64,000 nt of DNA from Euglena gracilis. Its lineage: Eukaryota; Euglenida; Euglenophyceae; Euglenales. The stretch is from positions 4,831,284 to 4,895,283 of the forward strand of contig CP154955.1 of assembly GCA_039621445.1 (NCBI GenBank), read 5' to 3'. Both the position numbers and the translations under genes were made by a program. Numbering within the stretch: position 1 is the stretch's first letter; the number at the start of each line of letters is the position of its first letter. The notes below the pieces were generated by a model. The model saw nothing but the letters and a program-made list of their open reading frames with translations, was not told where the DNA came from and made no database searches. Shown here one piece after another: positions 1 through 10,945 of the stretch.

Positions 1-64
1 CCTGAGATGACACCGAGTAACATGCTTTGAAAGGCAAACTCGCAACGTAAAGTCATTTAGTGTT

Positions 65-960
65 TCAATAGCTCAGGACATCTTTCAGACTAAGCCTGTA
101 TGATGGATTGTGTCCCAGCGTGTTGTTGGCAGCAGCAAGCTTGCTTGGTCCAATGCGTAGAACCATTGGTTGCTGATTTATCATCTGTGCAGCGTCCGTC
201 TCTGGCAGGCTTCGTTCGCTGTTTCTTTTGTTAAAAAAAAAGGAGGAGGGGTGCCTCGACCGAGACAAATTTCCTTTGAAAAAATACAGTTGGGTTACGG
301 GGGCCTTTGACTCCTGAGGTGTGCCATAACTCTCCATAGCACCTCAAAACCCCTTGGGGAGGAGGGTGGTGAAAGCACTTTCTTGTCCACAGCACTCCAT
401 CACACCTCACCCTTTAAAGAAGCCTGATCCCCAGAGAGTCAATGGCATCAAACTTCCGTTGGAGAGTCGCAACGGAATGCTGAAGAACGGATGGAAAAGC
501 ATTTGCCACTGCGACCACATCAACTTTGCGAGTCCGCAAGAAATTCACCCGCTGTGCAATGGCAGCGGGGCTGGCACCAAGGATGTCTGGCCTGCTGGTC
601 ACCACGCGCCGCACGTCAACTCTCAGTTCGTCCTCCAAGAACGATGTCATTTGCTTCACCCTCTCCAGGCTGTACTTCTTGAGACGGGGGAATCGCAGAC
701 TGATCCTCGGCACATCCAAGTCATATCGGATGGGTTTGAGCGGTGATTGTGAATGTTTGCAAATTGTAAACCATTTTGGCTGATAAAAAAGACAGAATCA
801 GCCACCACTTGTAATCACAAAAGGGGGGGGGAAGACAGGGGGCAAACTCTGTCCAGCACATCCAGTACATCATAAAAATCACGGCCCACTCAAGATGCTC
901 CTCCACATCGGGAGACACTGAAATCACAGGAGGGCAAATAAGGGTTCGTGATTGACACAG
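65..960 (-). CDS. mTERF-like protein, partial, several exons (copy 1)
   Basis: Minus-strand exons in order: about 960-850 (contains LICPPVISVSPDVEEHLEW), about 745-410 (from DVPRISLRFPRLKK through LGASPAAIAQRVNFL to KFDAIDSLGIRLL), and about 240-65 (contains PSKLAAANNTLGHNPSYRL). The roughly 30-residue helical repeats with proline- and leucine-rich turns resemble mTERF motifs; mTERF proteins bind organelle DNA or RNA and affect transcription or splicing. The exon at 745-410 reads without a stop, and the same frame stays open in copies 2 and 3, which argues for real coding. It ends near a possible donor (GGGTGAGG on the minus strand, about 410). Exon borders are approximate. The gene probably continues left of the window and right toward 3-5.4 kb. 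I infer the family from pattern, not from a search. Confidence 0.55.
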
Positions 961-1102
961 TATCCTACTTGGGGGTTTTATTGATGGCCCCTGGGCGAGC
1001 CAGCCTGTAAAACAAAAATGCTTGTTAGAAGAAAGGTGCTGGTTGGACACCCCTTGGTGGGGGGTCGGGGGTAGCTGGCTGGCAGCTGGACCCGCCTGGA
1101 CC

Positions 1103-1357
1103 CGCCCAAGCACCGGAAAAGACGGGTAAGAACCGGGGGGGGGGGGTGCTTAGACAAGGGAGGAAAAAATTGACTGCAAAAATATCCGGCGCTTCGCGCC
1201 GAAGTGAAAAAACTCCCCTTATTTTGGAGGTCCACTGTTGAAATCACACACATTTGGATGCAGAAATCAACAATACCTCACCAAATCAGGTCTCAGAAGT
1301 TGCAGAAATTTCGGAATTTTTGAGAAATTTCCCTTAAAAATGCACACAGAATAAACA
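1103..1357. mobile_element. Truncated MITE of the AAGCACC/GGTGCTTAG family
   Basis: The sequence starts at CCCAAGCACCGGAAAAGACG, contains GGTGCTTAGACAAGGG and the hairpin CGGCGCTTCGCGCCG (1187-1201), and matches the interiors of 10264-10645 and 17649-18010. The right tip seen in those copies is missing. The corresponding place in copy 2 (about 15595) lacks this sequence, so it inserted after the duplication or was lost from copy 2. Confidence 0.6.
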
Positions 1358-2608
1358 GGCCATTCAGGGGATTCAGGCCATTAAAGCCATCTACTAATAC
1401 GGGTTCAAAAATTTGTTTCACGCTGTTCTGACCCATTTCAGGACGTATCATACATTTCAACAGCCTTCTGCTTCAACAAGGGAGATGGGAATGGTGGCTT
1501 TTATTCAAAACAATCAATACTAATCAACCATGAATGAACAATAAAATGGTACAAAAATGCCCAAAAGGTCCAAAATGGTACAGAAATATTTGGAGGCAAA
1601 AGACAAAAAAAGAATTATTTGGAGTCTTTCCTGAAAAGTTGACATTTAGGAAAAAATCAGGAATTTATGTACCCCAAACCAAGATTTTGGAACCAACGTG
1701 GGAAGTCATCAAAAGGGGGAAAAATGAATTTTAAGTGTTAACACCATGGGGAAATGCTGAAATTTTTCAAAATTCCGGGCGATAACCTCACAGGGGGGAC
1801 AAACTTCTGGAGGGAGTACAGGGGGGGGGAATAGGGGCCACATATTAAAATTGAAAATCGGCTCAGTAAAAACTGAAGCTTGAAGAAAAGAGCACTCGGT
1901 GTAAAAATATCCGGAACATATAATATTGGAATTTATTGGACAAAATTGGAAATTCAGATTTTGTGTTGGGTCCTAATTTGTTTCAAACATTTACCAAATG
2001 TGAATTTTCAGGCCTCAAAATAGGAATAAGCACCATTTCGTAAAAGTCATTGGGAAAAAGGTGAATTTTTTTTAAAAAATAAGTCAGGAAAAATTTGGAG
2101 GCCTTGACCAAAGAAAAAATAAACGGACAATTTTGACAGGGTTTTCTTCTTCCAAACTTGTCCAAACCAATTTTAAACACGTCCAATCCCGGGGTTTTCT
2201 AAAGCCCCCCCAAGGGGGGTCCTGCGGGTCAGCTAGAAAGAGATGGACTCCTGGGAGGAGGGTCTAGCTGGACCTGTTGGCGGGTATTCAAAAAAAAACG
2301 CCCCAAAAAGCCCAAATCAAGCTGGGTTTGCATTTTTTGCCTAAATAGGAGGTGAAAACCCAAAAACCACCCACAAATGCCATTATTGGCAATTCTTGAC
2401 CCCCTTTTCAAAAATTTTCGGCGCCTGAAAATTTTTGGTTCAGCCTGGCTTTGCTGGGCTGGACCCAACTATATTTCAGCGGACCACGAGGGGGGGAGGG
2501 GCTGGCTTGTATGAAGGTGCTGGCTGGCTTGACCCCCCAACAGTGGTTGGGTCCCCTCCGGCTCCAAGACAAAACTATCCTCCCCTAAAGAACATATGGG
2601 TTGAACTA

Positions 2609-2749
2609 CCCGCCCCCCCCCTTGTCGTACGACCGGGTTCCTGCAACCTGTGACCGGGGGGGCTGGTCATAAAACCCCCATGACCTGCAACCTGTGACCG
2701 GGGGGTGGTCGTAAATGAGGGGTGGTCGTACGACAAGGGGGGGGGGGGG
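2609..2749. mobile_element. MITE with TA target duplication (141 bp)
   Basis: The left tip is CCCGCCCCCCCCCTTGTCGT. The right tip is its reverse complement with a G-run (GTCGTACGACAAGGGG, then G's). TA flanks it at 2607-2608 and 2750-2751. The duplicated segment at about 16978 has the empty site: 'gaactaggacgatggtgcc' there against 'gaacta[element]tagaatgacggtgcc' here. TA duplication is typical of Tc1/mariner-type transposition; no transposase is present. Confidence 0.85.
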
Positions 2750-3047
2750 TAGAATGACGGTGCCAAGACGATCGAACTTAACTGAGTAGAAGAAGCGGCA
2801 GTTGGATTCGACTCGACCGAGAAATCGTGCAAAAATGGATAAGAACTTCTGAGCGGGGTGAACTGACCAAACTTCAAAGCATTTTGGCCAAAATGGTAAT
2901 CTCGACACAAACGTTTCGAGGGGGAAAAACGTTATCAAAACACATGACGAAAAACCTCTTCCCGGAATTTGAAATTTGCCAAACGATGACCATGGACCAG
3001 GGTTGGCACTTAGACCGGACCACGGCTTAGACAACGCGGTGAGGTGG

Positions 3048-3182
3048 CCACCAGCACCTGCAAGTGCGCCAAAGCCAAGCACCGATCCGCCCTGGCGCAG
3101 CACCACTCGGTGGTACCCCTGCCTCTCTGCCCTTCGCCGCACGCCGTCCAGAGGTGCCCATCACAGCCTGGCGTGGCACATC
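3048..3182 (-). CDS. Conserved exon of unknown protein (copy 1)
   Basis: The minus-strand frame reads CATPGCDGHLWTACGEGQRG and continues to ADRCLALAHLQVLVATS. The matching exon in the third copy (31140-30992) keeps the same frame and residue pattern (ATPGLDEHFRATGGEGQRHG), so this frame is probably the coding one. It lies upstream of the mTERF-like exons on the same strand and could be an N-terminal exon of the same gene. No domain is recognised. The donor seen in copy 3 (GTCAGT) is not preserved here. Confidence 0.35.
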
Positions 3183-3319
3183 GCTCCCACAGCAAACACC
3201 CCCCGAAAATAATTGATATTGGGAAAATACGCATTTCTGCCAGAGGGGACTTATAAAATTTTTTTTACAAAAAATTTACCTTTCGCAGCATTGGTGTATA
3301 TTTCGAGCCGTCGTTCAAC

Positions 3320-3965
3320 AAAAAAATATATAAAGGAAGAAAAGACCAAAACATGATTTTTGTAATTTTGGGGAAACACTGATCCAATAATGTGTTGGGC
3401 AAAAAAAACCCCCGAAAATGGGGGGAAATTGATGCAAAATTTGGTCCCAGGGGAAAATGTTTTCTAGAATAAAGAAGTTCTCTAAGTCAGAATCATTTCC
3501 CAGCAAAAAAAAAAAATACAAAAAGCCTGCAAATTATGCCCAAATTAGAAAAAATTGGCAAAATTTTGCACAATTTGCAAGGAATTAGCAAGAAAGTAAA
3601 CACCTCAAAACATAAAGCTCCCTGGACAACACCAACAGAGGGAATATTTTCGACTTGGTGCGACCTTTGTCGACAAAGTTTTGGCTTCAAAGACATGGGA
3701 AATGAGTTTTTTTTTCATCCGTAAAACAACCAAAAGGCATCATAAAATGTGAACAATGCACAAGTGAGCGGGAAAAGGCATTTGTTATGCATCTCCCAGT
3801 GCTTTGCCCCCACGGCGTCCACAAACCCGGGCCGTTCTTTCCACGCTGGGTGCTGCCAGGCAATCCTCGCCTGATCGCTCGTTTCAGGAATCAGGTTTTG
3901 GAATTACTGGTAGACCCTCCTCCACCCTCTTCCATCCAGTGCAACTCTAAACCCCTTTGCAGTCA
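3320..3965. other. AT-rich stretch, no feature recognised
   Basis: No TIR pair, long repeat or convincing exon is seen. It contains scattered A-runs. The match to copy 2 stops near 3370. Confidence 0.5.
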
Positions 3966-3966
3966 C

Positions 3967-4167
3967 TTACACGTGCTTTAGCCTGCTGGCAACAGCATGA
4001 CGTTCAAGGTGGATAAAACTGTCACGTCGTTGCTTCTGGGTGTGCACATGTGTACGATATCCAAACACCTTCTTTTCATTAGCCCATTTCTCCTCCGTGT
4101 ACTGCTGCAGCGAAATCACCAGACAATCCAGATTTGGCAGAAAACGCATTAACGCAGTGTTCTCCAT
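3967..4167 (-). CDS. Putative exon, basic helical segment
   Basis: On the minus strand an ATG at 4167-4165 opens a 67-codon frame ending in a stop at 3967. It includes ALMRFLPNLDCLVISLQQY and a basic segment with HTQKQRRDSFIHLERHAV. Composition and codon pattern look coding compared with the surrounding AT-rich DNA. It sits between exons of the duplicated mTERF block but has no counterpart that I can find in copies 2 or 3. The function is unknown. It may be an exon of the same minus-strand gene or an isolated open frame. Confidence 0.3.
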   Translation of the reverse strand: MENTALMRFLPNLDCLVISLQQYTEEKWANEKKVFGYRTHVHTQKQRRDSFIHLERHAVASRLKHV

Positions 4168-4419
4168 TAATTTCAATTATTAATTTAAATACTTTTTTTA
4201 AAAAAAATGGTTTTGGAACAGTTTTTGGTACGAGCCAACACCCTCCAGGTGGTCCGGCTGGTTAATGGTTAAACTTTGGATAATAATCCAAAGTTTTCTT
4301 CGTCAGGAAATTGCCCCAAACAATAAACCTGAGGCCTTTGGTGCCTTTGGTGCGCGATTGCCCAGTGGGGAGGATTACTCTACTTCATACAAAAGAACAA
4401 TTCCAACACCCAGCCAGGA

Positions 4420-4705
4420 AAGAGCCCACCTGCAACTGGCAGCTGCATGGACTTCACCGGCAGGTGGACTGCCAGTGAGAAACGCTTCAAACCCAACACT
4501 GACAGGAGTGGCAGCCCCCTGGCTGGGCTCAAGTCCCCCATGGGGCAAGCATGCAAAGCGTTCCAGGACCAGAGGCCTGAATGTCCTCCATCGCACCTTG
4601 CCAGCCACCTCAGCAGGCCTGTGCTGCGTCATGAGAGGAGGCGATGCACATGGAAGAGGGGGGTTTGGTGCCGCCAATCTTCTGATTTTTTTTCCCTTCA
4701 GAAAA
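4420..4705 (-). pseudogene. Conserved exon-like segment, frame-damaged (copy 1)
   Basis: The segment aligns with 31340-31640 at good nucleotide similarity, starting from 'gcaactggcagctg'. On the minus strand one frame is shared in part: RPAEVAGKVRWRTFRPLVLE here against RPAQVADMVQWTTLRSPILA there. Indels between the copies shift frames; for example, 'gactgccagtgagaaa' here against 'gactgccgcgagaaa' there. The plus strand also has open frames, so the coding strand is not certain. No family is recognised. Confidence 0.3.
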
Positions 4706-4799
4706 GAAAACTGCAGACCGAAAAAATTTCTTTTCAACTGGCACCTTTTCCCAAATGTAATTCAAATCCAGGGGAGGGAGGAAACATACCCCTCAAAAA

Positions 4800-5100
4800 A
4801 GCGACAAATTAAAAAAACATAATGGCAGAAAAAATGAACGATGAAAAAATTCACAGTATTATGTGTTATTATATCAACATTGAATAAACACCATTTTATG
4901 AATATTATTATATTAAAAAAAAATTGAAATTAAATAATTTAATCAAATTATTTAATTCGAGTTTCAAAAAAATTAGTTTTAAATTTAAATTAACAATAAT
5001 AACACAACTGTTAATATCAATATCAAACTATTGAGATTAATAGTTTACGCACATTTTAAGGTATGACCATCTCCAGACCGCCTAAACACAACACTGTGCT
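4800..5100. other. Very AT-rich spacer
   Basis: A dense run of A/T with 'aattaaataatttaatcaaa'-type sequence. No gene, TIR or array is recognised. Confidence 0.6.
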
Positions 5101-5279
5101 GTGTTTTGAAACGTTGGGTTTTGAACACTGGAGTCTCATTTGCAAGGATTTGTGAACGAGCTAAAAATCAGCTCCAGAAATGAAGAAGCAGTTGTGCAGA
5201 CAGACAGGTTTCGACTCAGCACAAAGAAACACAAAAGCAATAATAGACCACTTCGGTGGAGGAAATCCAAAAACCAGGC

Positions 5280-5425
5280 CACTTCGATTTCACAGAGTTC
5301 TCCATTCCCTGTAGACTCGTCCGCCTTGGGTAAACGCACCTGCCTGAGGAATCCCCGCTAACCACAGGCCGCCGTAGAAGCCCCGCGAGGTCATTATTAC
5401 GTGTGCATCGGCATACTGAGAAAAA
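5280..5425 (-). CDS. Conserved exon of unknown protein (copy 1)
   Basis: The minus-strand frame reads FSQYADAHVIMTSRGFYGGL followed by WLAGIPQAGAF. The third copy (32555-32425) keeps the frame as FSQDVAAHTTMTARSFIGSL followed by WPSWSLQAAAIA. Conservation of an open frame with mostly conservative changes suggests an exon. The flanking text 'aacgttgggttttgaacact' (about 5111) is also shared with about 32181. No domain is recognised. It may be the 5' part of the same minus-strand gene as the mTERF-like exons. Confidence 0.3.
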
Positions 5426-5488
5426 TCTGAAGAGGCAGGTGGGTTCCCCTAAAAAATTTTGGATTTACACCAAAACTGCCCCCCCAAA

Positions 5489-6094
5489 CAGGCTTTTGCT
5501 TAAGGACCCCCGGGGGGGGTACCGGCTAGCCAATCGGCTAGACACTGGAAAAAGTGGACTAGCTAGACCCCCCGGGGGGGGGGGGGGTCCAGGGGCCCCC
5601 CGGACTGGAAAAAAAAATTTCCTCCGGCGCTGCACGCCGGAGGAAAAATGAGGCTTTTAACAGGTTTTTGGCTGATTTTGTTACAAAAATTCCCAAAAAT
5701 GGCCAAAAACGGGCATTTTTGGCCATTTTGGGGGGTCCTAAAAAAAATTTCGGCGCTTCGCGCCGGTCACTGGAAAAAAAATTTCCACTAGCTACCTACC
5801 CCCCCCCCCAGGAAACTGTCACCTGACAGGTTGGCCAGTACCGGGGACCCTGACAACTTCCTATACTGACAGGTTGGCCGGTACCGGGGACCCTGACAAT
5901 TTCCCGGGCGGGACCCTGACAGGTTCTCGGGCATGACAGTTTCCCGGGGGGGGGGGGGGGTAGGTAGCCCTGCTAGCAGACCCCCCGGGGGGGGGGTCCG
6001 CTAGAAAACCCACCAGCCAAATTTGGACTAGCTACAGACCAGCCCCCCGGGGGGGGGGGGGGGGGGATACTGCAATGCCTTAAGCAAAAGCCTG
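5489..6094. mobile_element. hAT-like MITE, CAGGCTTYTGCTTAAGG family (606 bp)
   Basis: The TIR CAGGCTTTTGCTTAAGG at the left matches CCTTAAGCAAAAGCCTG at the right. The flanks cccccaaa and accccgaa are a decayed 8-bp duplication (6 of 8). The interior has C-run/G-run palindromes, 'gctagccaatcggctagaca' and two hairpins (about 5630 and 5749). It is a close relative of 44846-45286. It has been split by the TA-flanked MITE at 5799-5960. Confidence 0.85.
5799..5960. mobile_element. TA-flanked MITE nested in a hAT-like MITE
   Basis: A C-run followed by GGAAACTGTCACCTGACAGG is mirrored by CATGACAGTTTCCC followed by a G-run. TA flanks it at 5797-5798 and 5961-5962. The related host element at 45155-45170 is uninterrupted ('ctagctagctagccgtgcta'), giving an empty site. 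It is the same subfamily as 28607-28754 and 35938-36035. Confidence 0.8.
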
Positions 6095-7487
6095 ACCCCG
6101 AATTAAAACCCTCCCATTTTTACACGAGCTATTGTTTAAGACCCTGGGGGTCTGGTGAATGGGGGAGAGGGTATTTCAAGTTAACAGAAGACTAATACTG
6201 CAACCCTGGGGAATTTCTTACAGACCTGGGAGGGGTCCAGACAGCCAGCTGCAAAAAGATCCTGGTTTCACCAGACCTTGAAGCATTTTCAAAGGATTTG
6301 AAGGGTTTCTTTGAAGGTATTCTGAGATTTTTTGTCATTTTTTTTATCAATTTGTTGGATTTTTGGAGTTATTTTTTTGGACCAGCGGTGTTTTTTTGGA
6401 CCAGTGTGCAAGACCAGTCCTCAGGGGGCAAAGAAACAGAAAACAGGGGTGAAATGGAACAAAACACCGCAAAAATATGCAATACAAAAACTGTAAAACT
6501 GCAACTTTCATGTCAATTCCCTCGGGGCCACCCAGAGTGGCAGGAAAGGGTCAACCTGAAAATGAAAAATACTTAAAAGACACATAAGTTTATGGTCTGG
6601 AGGGAAATTCCCCAGACTCATGTTAATAACCTACCCTAACCCTTCATGCCTGGTGTCATCGCAATGCAAATACCCAAAGATCCAAAGACAGCCATTTTCA
6701 GGTAATATCGTGGTCCAAATCCGGAATCCCCCCCTTCAAGGGCCGCCCATACGGGGGTGGCCATTGTGGCAAGCTGTTGGGAAATGGCTGATGGACGGTG
6801 GAGGAGATTGCCAGAGAAGGTTTGGGATGGGGAAAAAATGGTTGTGATCTGTACAAAAGGGAAACCCACCCAAACACAGACAATTTCAATACTTGGGCAG
6901 AATCTCAAAGCTCCCAAAGGGGGCTTTATATTTCGAAACAGATGAGAATCTTTTTCTTTAACCCATGAATTACTCACTGCGTTTCAACAGCCATCGATTT
7001 TTATTTTCTATTTTTATCACTGCCAGTGGAGAGAGCAGTCCTGGAAGCATCTCATCACCGGAGCGGACAGAGAGGGAAACTTTGCCTGGGACAGGAAGCC
7101 AACCCCCTGGTGTGTGAAAGCAACCACAAACTGGTTGATATCCCGACGTGTCTTGTCCTGTGCGTTGTGAGCCCAACTGCCAGAGCCGGAGATTCCTCCC
7201 ACTTGCCTCGCAGTTAAGCACGCCTGAGGGGCCCTTTTCTTGGCCGACTTTTGAAAGTCGGAAAATTTTTGTTTGGAAAATAACAGGCACAAGATGAACC
7301 CTGGAAGTCACAGCTGAGGAAATAGTTTTGGGCGCCAAAAAAAATATTTTAAAGAAGCTCGTCACCCCCCTTTCCTCACCCAGGATTTGAAGCACACATG
7401 GGGATGAATGGAATTGAGAAATCGAAATGGTCCATTATTAACAACGGCGGAGAAGGGAAGACATGTTGACACACTTTTTTTTCGGTA
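6095..7487. other. Interspersed sequence without a recognised gene
   Basis: 6110-6250 resembles 32587-32660 (the tail of the triplicated segment). The rest holds mixed-composition DNA with short chance ORFs. No TIR pair or family was recognised. Confidence 0.5.
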
Positions 7488-7914
7488 CCCGCCCCCCCCC
7501 TTGTCCACCGACCGGGTTCCTGCAACCCCCGACCAGGGGGGGTGGTCGTACACCCCCCACAACCTGCAACCCCCGACCGGGGGGTGGTCGTACCACTAGG
7601 GGCCAAACCAAAACCAAAAGCCAAAAAAGGTGCAATTTCATAACGGTAATATTTCTCCCCATTAGGTGAGGGACCAATGCCATCACTACACTCAAACAAA
7701 ACAGGACTCCCTGGAGGGAACATGACGAACACTCAATGGACAGGAAACACGGGAAAAAAGCTGGTCAATAAGCACATGAGAGGAAAAATTTTGGTGGTCA
7801 CCTGCAACCCCCGACCAGGGGGGGTGGTCGTACACCCCCCTCAACCTGCAACCCCCGACCGGGGGGTGGTCGGTATATAGGGGTGGTCGGTGGACAAGGG
7901 GGGGGGGGGGCGGG
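7488..7914. mobile_element. MITE with TA target duplication (427 bp)
   Basis: The left tip CCCGCCCCCCCCCTTGTCCA and the right tip GGTGGACAAGGGG plus a G-run are inverted copies, flanked by TA at 7486-7487 and 7915-7916. Behind each tip lies a tandem subterminal unit, 'cctgcaacccccgaccgggg' with 'tggtcgta'. It is related to 2609-2749, which has the unit 'cctgcaacctgtgaccgggg'. Confidence 0.85.
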
Positions 7915-7916
7915 TA

Positions 7917-8289
7917 ATTGCAACCCACCAGACAGCCACATCACACCGGGCAGATGGAGGGCATGGTTCAGCCGAAACAGGTCTTTCTGTCAACATCCCA
8001 AAAACCCTACTTTGTGCACCGAGTGCAAGGTCACTGAGGACACTGAGGCTCCACAGCCCACCGCCCACGATTTGTCTTATTGGAACAGCCGCTCCCTCCC
8101 CAATGCCTGAATAGTTAAAAAGCAGCAACTCAGCTTTGGGCACAGCAGCGCACAAACCCCCCTCATCATTCTCCTCTATCGCCCACCTTCTCACACAGCA
8201 TGAATGCATTCAAATACATCTGCCATTTGAAAGGACATTGCGCTCAAGCGCAAATGTTTTACCTTGTGCTTAAGCGCAAGGGAAAACAT
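7917..8289. other. Spacer with GCGCTTAAGCGC motifs
   Basis: No gene is recognised. 8238-8289 contains repeated palindromic units (GCGCTCAAGCGC, TGCTTAAGCGCA) that lead into the long inverted repeat at 8290. Confidence 0.5.
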
Positions 8290-8648
8290 TTGCGCTTAAG
8301 CGCAAGGTAAAACAGAAGCCCCTAAGTGTATGGGAGTCCCTCTGATGTGTTACGGTGCGTTGGGGGACCCTCTCTGCATGGCCAGTGTGCGGACTGGGTG
8401 AGGAAATACATTGCGCCGAAGCGCAATGGACATGGCTGCATAATGCACAGCTTGATCATTCAGATTACACGTCAACCGTGTATTTGCACTTCTCATTTTT
8501 TGTATGATGCTTTGCACTTCGGCGCAGGGTATTTCCTCACCAGGTCCGCACACTGGCCGTTCAGAGCGGGGCCCCCAACAAACCGTAACGCATCAGAGGG
8601 ACTCATCCTCAGCTCAGGGGGCTTCCGTTTTACCTTGCGCTTAAGCTA
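8290..8648. repeat. Long imperfect inverted repeat (arms about 140 bp)
   Basis: 8290-8428 and 8509-8648 are inverted copies at roughly 80 percent identity. Shared landmarks are GCGCTTAAGCGCAAGGTAAA near the outside, 'ccctctgatgygttacggt', 'ggccagtgtgcgga' and 'tgaggaaata' near the inside. The loop is about 80 bp. Palindromic TTGCGCTTAAGCGCAA units sit at the base. It could be a foldback element or the core of a larger element; no TSD was found. Confidence 0.75.
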
Positions 8649-9565
8649 CAAAATTTTACATTGCGCTTAAGCTTAGGCGCAAGTGTCCATAAACATTGTC
8701 TTCTGTTCCCAGCAGTGTGGGGCCTGGCATCACCACAGGTTGGGACAGGTCCCTGGGCTTGCCCTCAATCCCCCCCACCCCCCACCTGGGTGGTTCTCAC
8801 TGTACCCCTCCTTGCGCTTCAAGCACCCGGGGGTCACAACTCTGTCACAATTGGGAATTTTGTGTACCTGAACAGGTCTGACGGCATCGTCTTTTGCAGA
8901 GGCAGGTCAAGCCTCAGGAGCCATGCTTTCATTGCAGGCACAGTTCCTTAGCTCCTTTGGACTGGATCCCTCTGAGGTGTTCTCCAAAATCCCTCGATCA
9001 GGAGGGTGGATTGTCCCCACTGACAAATATTTTATTTCGATGGACCACAGCTCAAGACTCGGAGCTCAGTGTTTGGATTTTTGTTAACACACCGCCTGCA
9101 AAAAAAACGCCATCATCCGCACTCCCCAACACGTCATTGCCTCGCGGAGCGCCTTCCCTGCCCCACAGTTTGTGCAGGCGTTCCCCAGCATCATCACAGT
9201 CGTTCCCAGGCTCTTTGGCTTTGCACAACCGACCATCCCCTGCATGAGCAGAGTGCTGAGTCTGTCCTAACATCAGAGTAGACATCCATTGCTCTTTGCC
9301 CCTGGGCCATCTTTGTGTAGGAATTTTTTGGGGGGGGCTTCATATTTAAATGATAACTGTTTGCTTGGGCGGGGTCTGTGGTGGTGGTTTTTTTTTCGGC
9401 ATGCTGTTCATTCAGTTTTAATTTTGATTCTACCGGAACTTGTTTGCCTGAAATCCCTGGAAGGTGTCTGGCATGCTGGAATATATGGTTGCACACGTGT
9501 GTTGTGTGTGTTGCAGCTCATCTGCCCCAGCACCCCTGTGTGATTGTCACCTGGGCTTTGACCAG

Positions 9566-9566
<1 letters not shown>
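8649..9566. other. Spacer, no gene recognised
   Basis: Only short chance ORFs are present. It includes two further GCGCTTAAGC units near 8640-8685. Confidence 0.45.

Positions 9567-9600
<34 letters not shown>
9567..9600. repeat. (TG)n microsatellite
   Basis: An uninterrupted TG dinucleotide tract of about 34 bp. Confidence 0.95.
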
Positions 9601-9602
<2 letters not shown>

Positions 9603-10263
9603 GGATGTGGGGTGGTATTTAGGGAAACCGGCCTTCCTCTGTCCCTCGTGCCCCAAAAACCTGCTCCCGTTAAACACCTATGGCATCTGGCTGGAGTCTC
9701 CCCAGCCTCCGCAGCCTACAGACCCTGTCCTAGCCTTGCACTCAGGGAGGTTCTTGCATCAAACTGAACCAACCAGCAACGTTCTCCCTTCGGTGGCCTA
9801 ACTCGCACTTAAGGTTTTGATTTTTAGCTTGCGCTTTGGCACAAATTTTCGACCTTCTTGAAACCTGGCGGTAGAACCCACCCTTTTGATCCTCTAGGTC
9901 CGCGGAGACCCTCCACGGTGACATGTGCATCATTTTCCGATGTTGGGACCTGGGGAACAGGCCCAATTTTGGTGTTTTTCGGCCTCTGCACCATTTTTAA
10001 AAAGGGTCAAAACCCTGGGTTTGAACGCCGGGACACGTGAATTATCCCAAAAAAGGGCCAAAACCCCCGTTGTGAGTCCCTTGTTTTTAAAGCCTTGACT
10101 GTGTTCCCCGGATGGTGCCACACAGGCTGGGTGTAACTTGGCCCTTTTTGTTGCTTTTTTGGGCTCTGTGATATGTCCGTGAAGGGTTGCCTGCTGAGGC
10201 GTCTTACACGTCGTGAAAAGTTGGGGAAAACGGCATGACCACCTCAGCAACGCCTTTTGCTTA
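9601..10263. other. Spacer, no gene recognised
   Basis: Mixed composition with short chance ORFs on both strands. No element ends were identified. Confidence 0.45.
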
Positions 10264-10645
10264 CGTCCCCCCCCTTGTCTAAGCACCGGAAAACATGGTT
10301 CAGCACCGGTGGGGGGGGGGGGGGTGCTTAATTTGTCAAAATATGGGAAACCACCGGGGGGTGGTGCTTAGAAAAGGGTGAACTGCAAAAAAAATCTGGT
10401 CCTTCGTGCCGAAAGGAAAAATTCCCCTCATTTTGGGGATCCACTATTAAACTTGCAGGCATTCTAGAGGCAAAAATCAACAATATCTTACCATCTCAGG
10501 CTTTAGAAGTTTCTAAATTTCGAGAAATTTCTCTTCATGAAATGCACATGAAATAAGCCCCCCATAGAAGATGACCTTTAAAAAGATGGGTAAATACCGG
10601 GGGGGGGGGTGCTTTGACATGGGTGGTGCTTAGACGGGGGGGGGC
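10264..10645. mobile_element. MITE of the AAGCACC/GGTGCTTAG family (full length)
   Basis: The left tip has a C-run followed by TTGTCTAAGCACCGG; the right tip has GGTGCTTAGACGGGGGGG. The interior shares 'caaaaatcaacaatatctta' and 'aaatttcgagaaatttctct'-type sequence with 1103-1357 and 17649-18010. The exact outer boundaries and the TSD are unclear. Confidence 0.7.
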
Positions 10646-10945
10646 AACCATCGTACCGTACCCCAAGGACAGCGTCTACTGGGCATTGCTTTTTCCATGA
10701 AAAAAAGATTGCTGTGCGTTGGATAAATAAACCATCCAGGGGCAGAGGTGGATTCAAATTCTCCTGGGGGGGGGGGGTGTTCTGAATATCACCACTGTCA
10801 AAAAAAAAAAGTTGGCACAAAATGCATAAAAATATTTAGCCTTAAAATGCAACAAATAGCGTGCAGGTATTTGGCATTTTCTTCGGCAAAACTTGAAAAT
10901 GATGCAAAAACCTCTTTGGGGGGAATCCCTCAAACCACCCCAGAA

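Larger units (their letters stand above)
1..3370. repeat. mTERF-bearing segmental duplication, copy 1
   Basis: This segment aligns by eye with 11503-17600, from the first bases of the window (the 'accgagtaacatgctttgaa' region matches about 11513) to the 'acatgatttttgtaatttt' match at about 3352 and 17578. Parts of it, and its continuation to about 6250, also match 28950-32650. Copy 1 lacks the 2.3-kb and 0.74-kb insertions found in copy 2. It carries its own insertions at 1103-1357 and 2609-2749. Its left edge lies outside the window. Confidence 0.85.
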
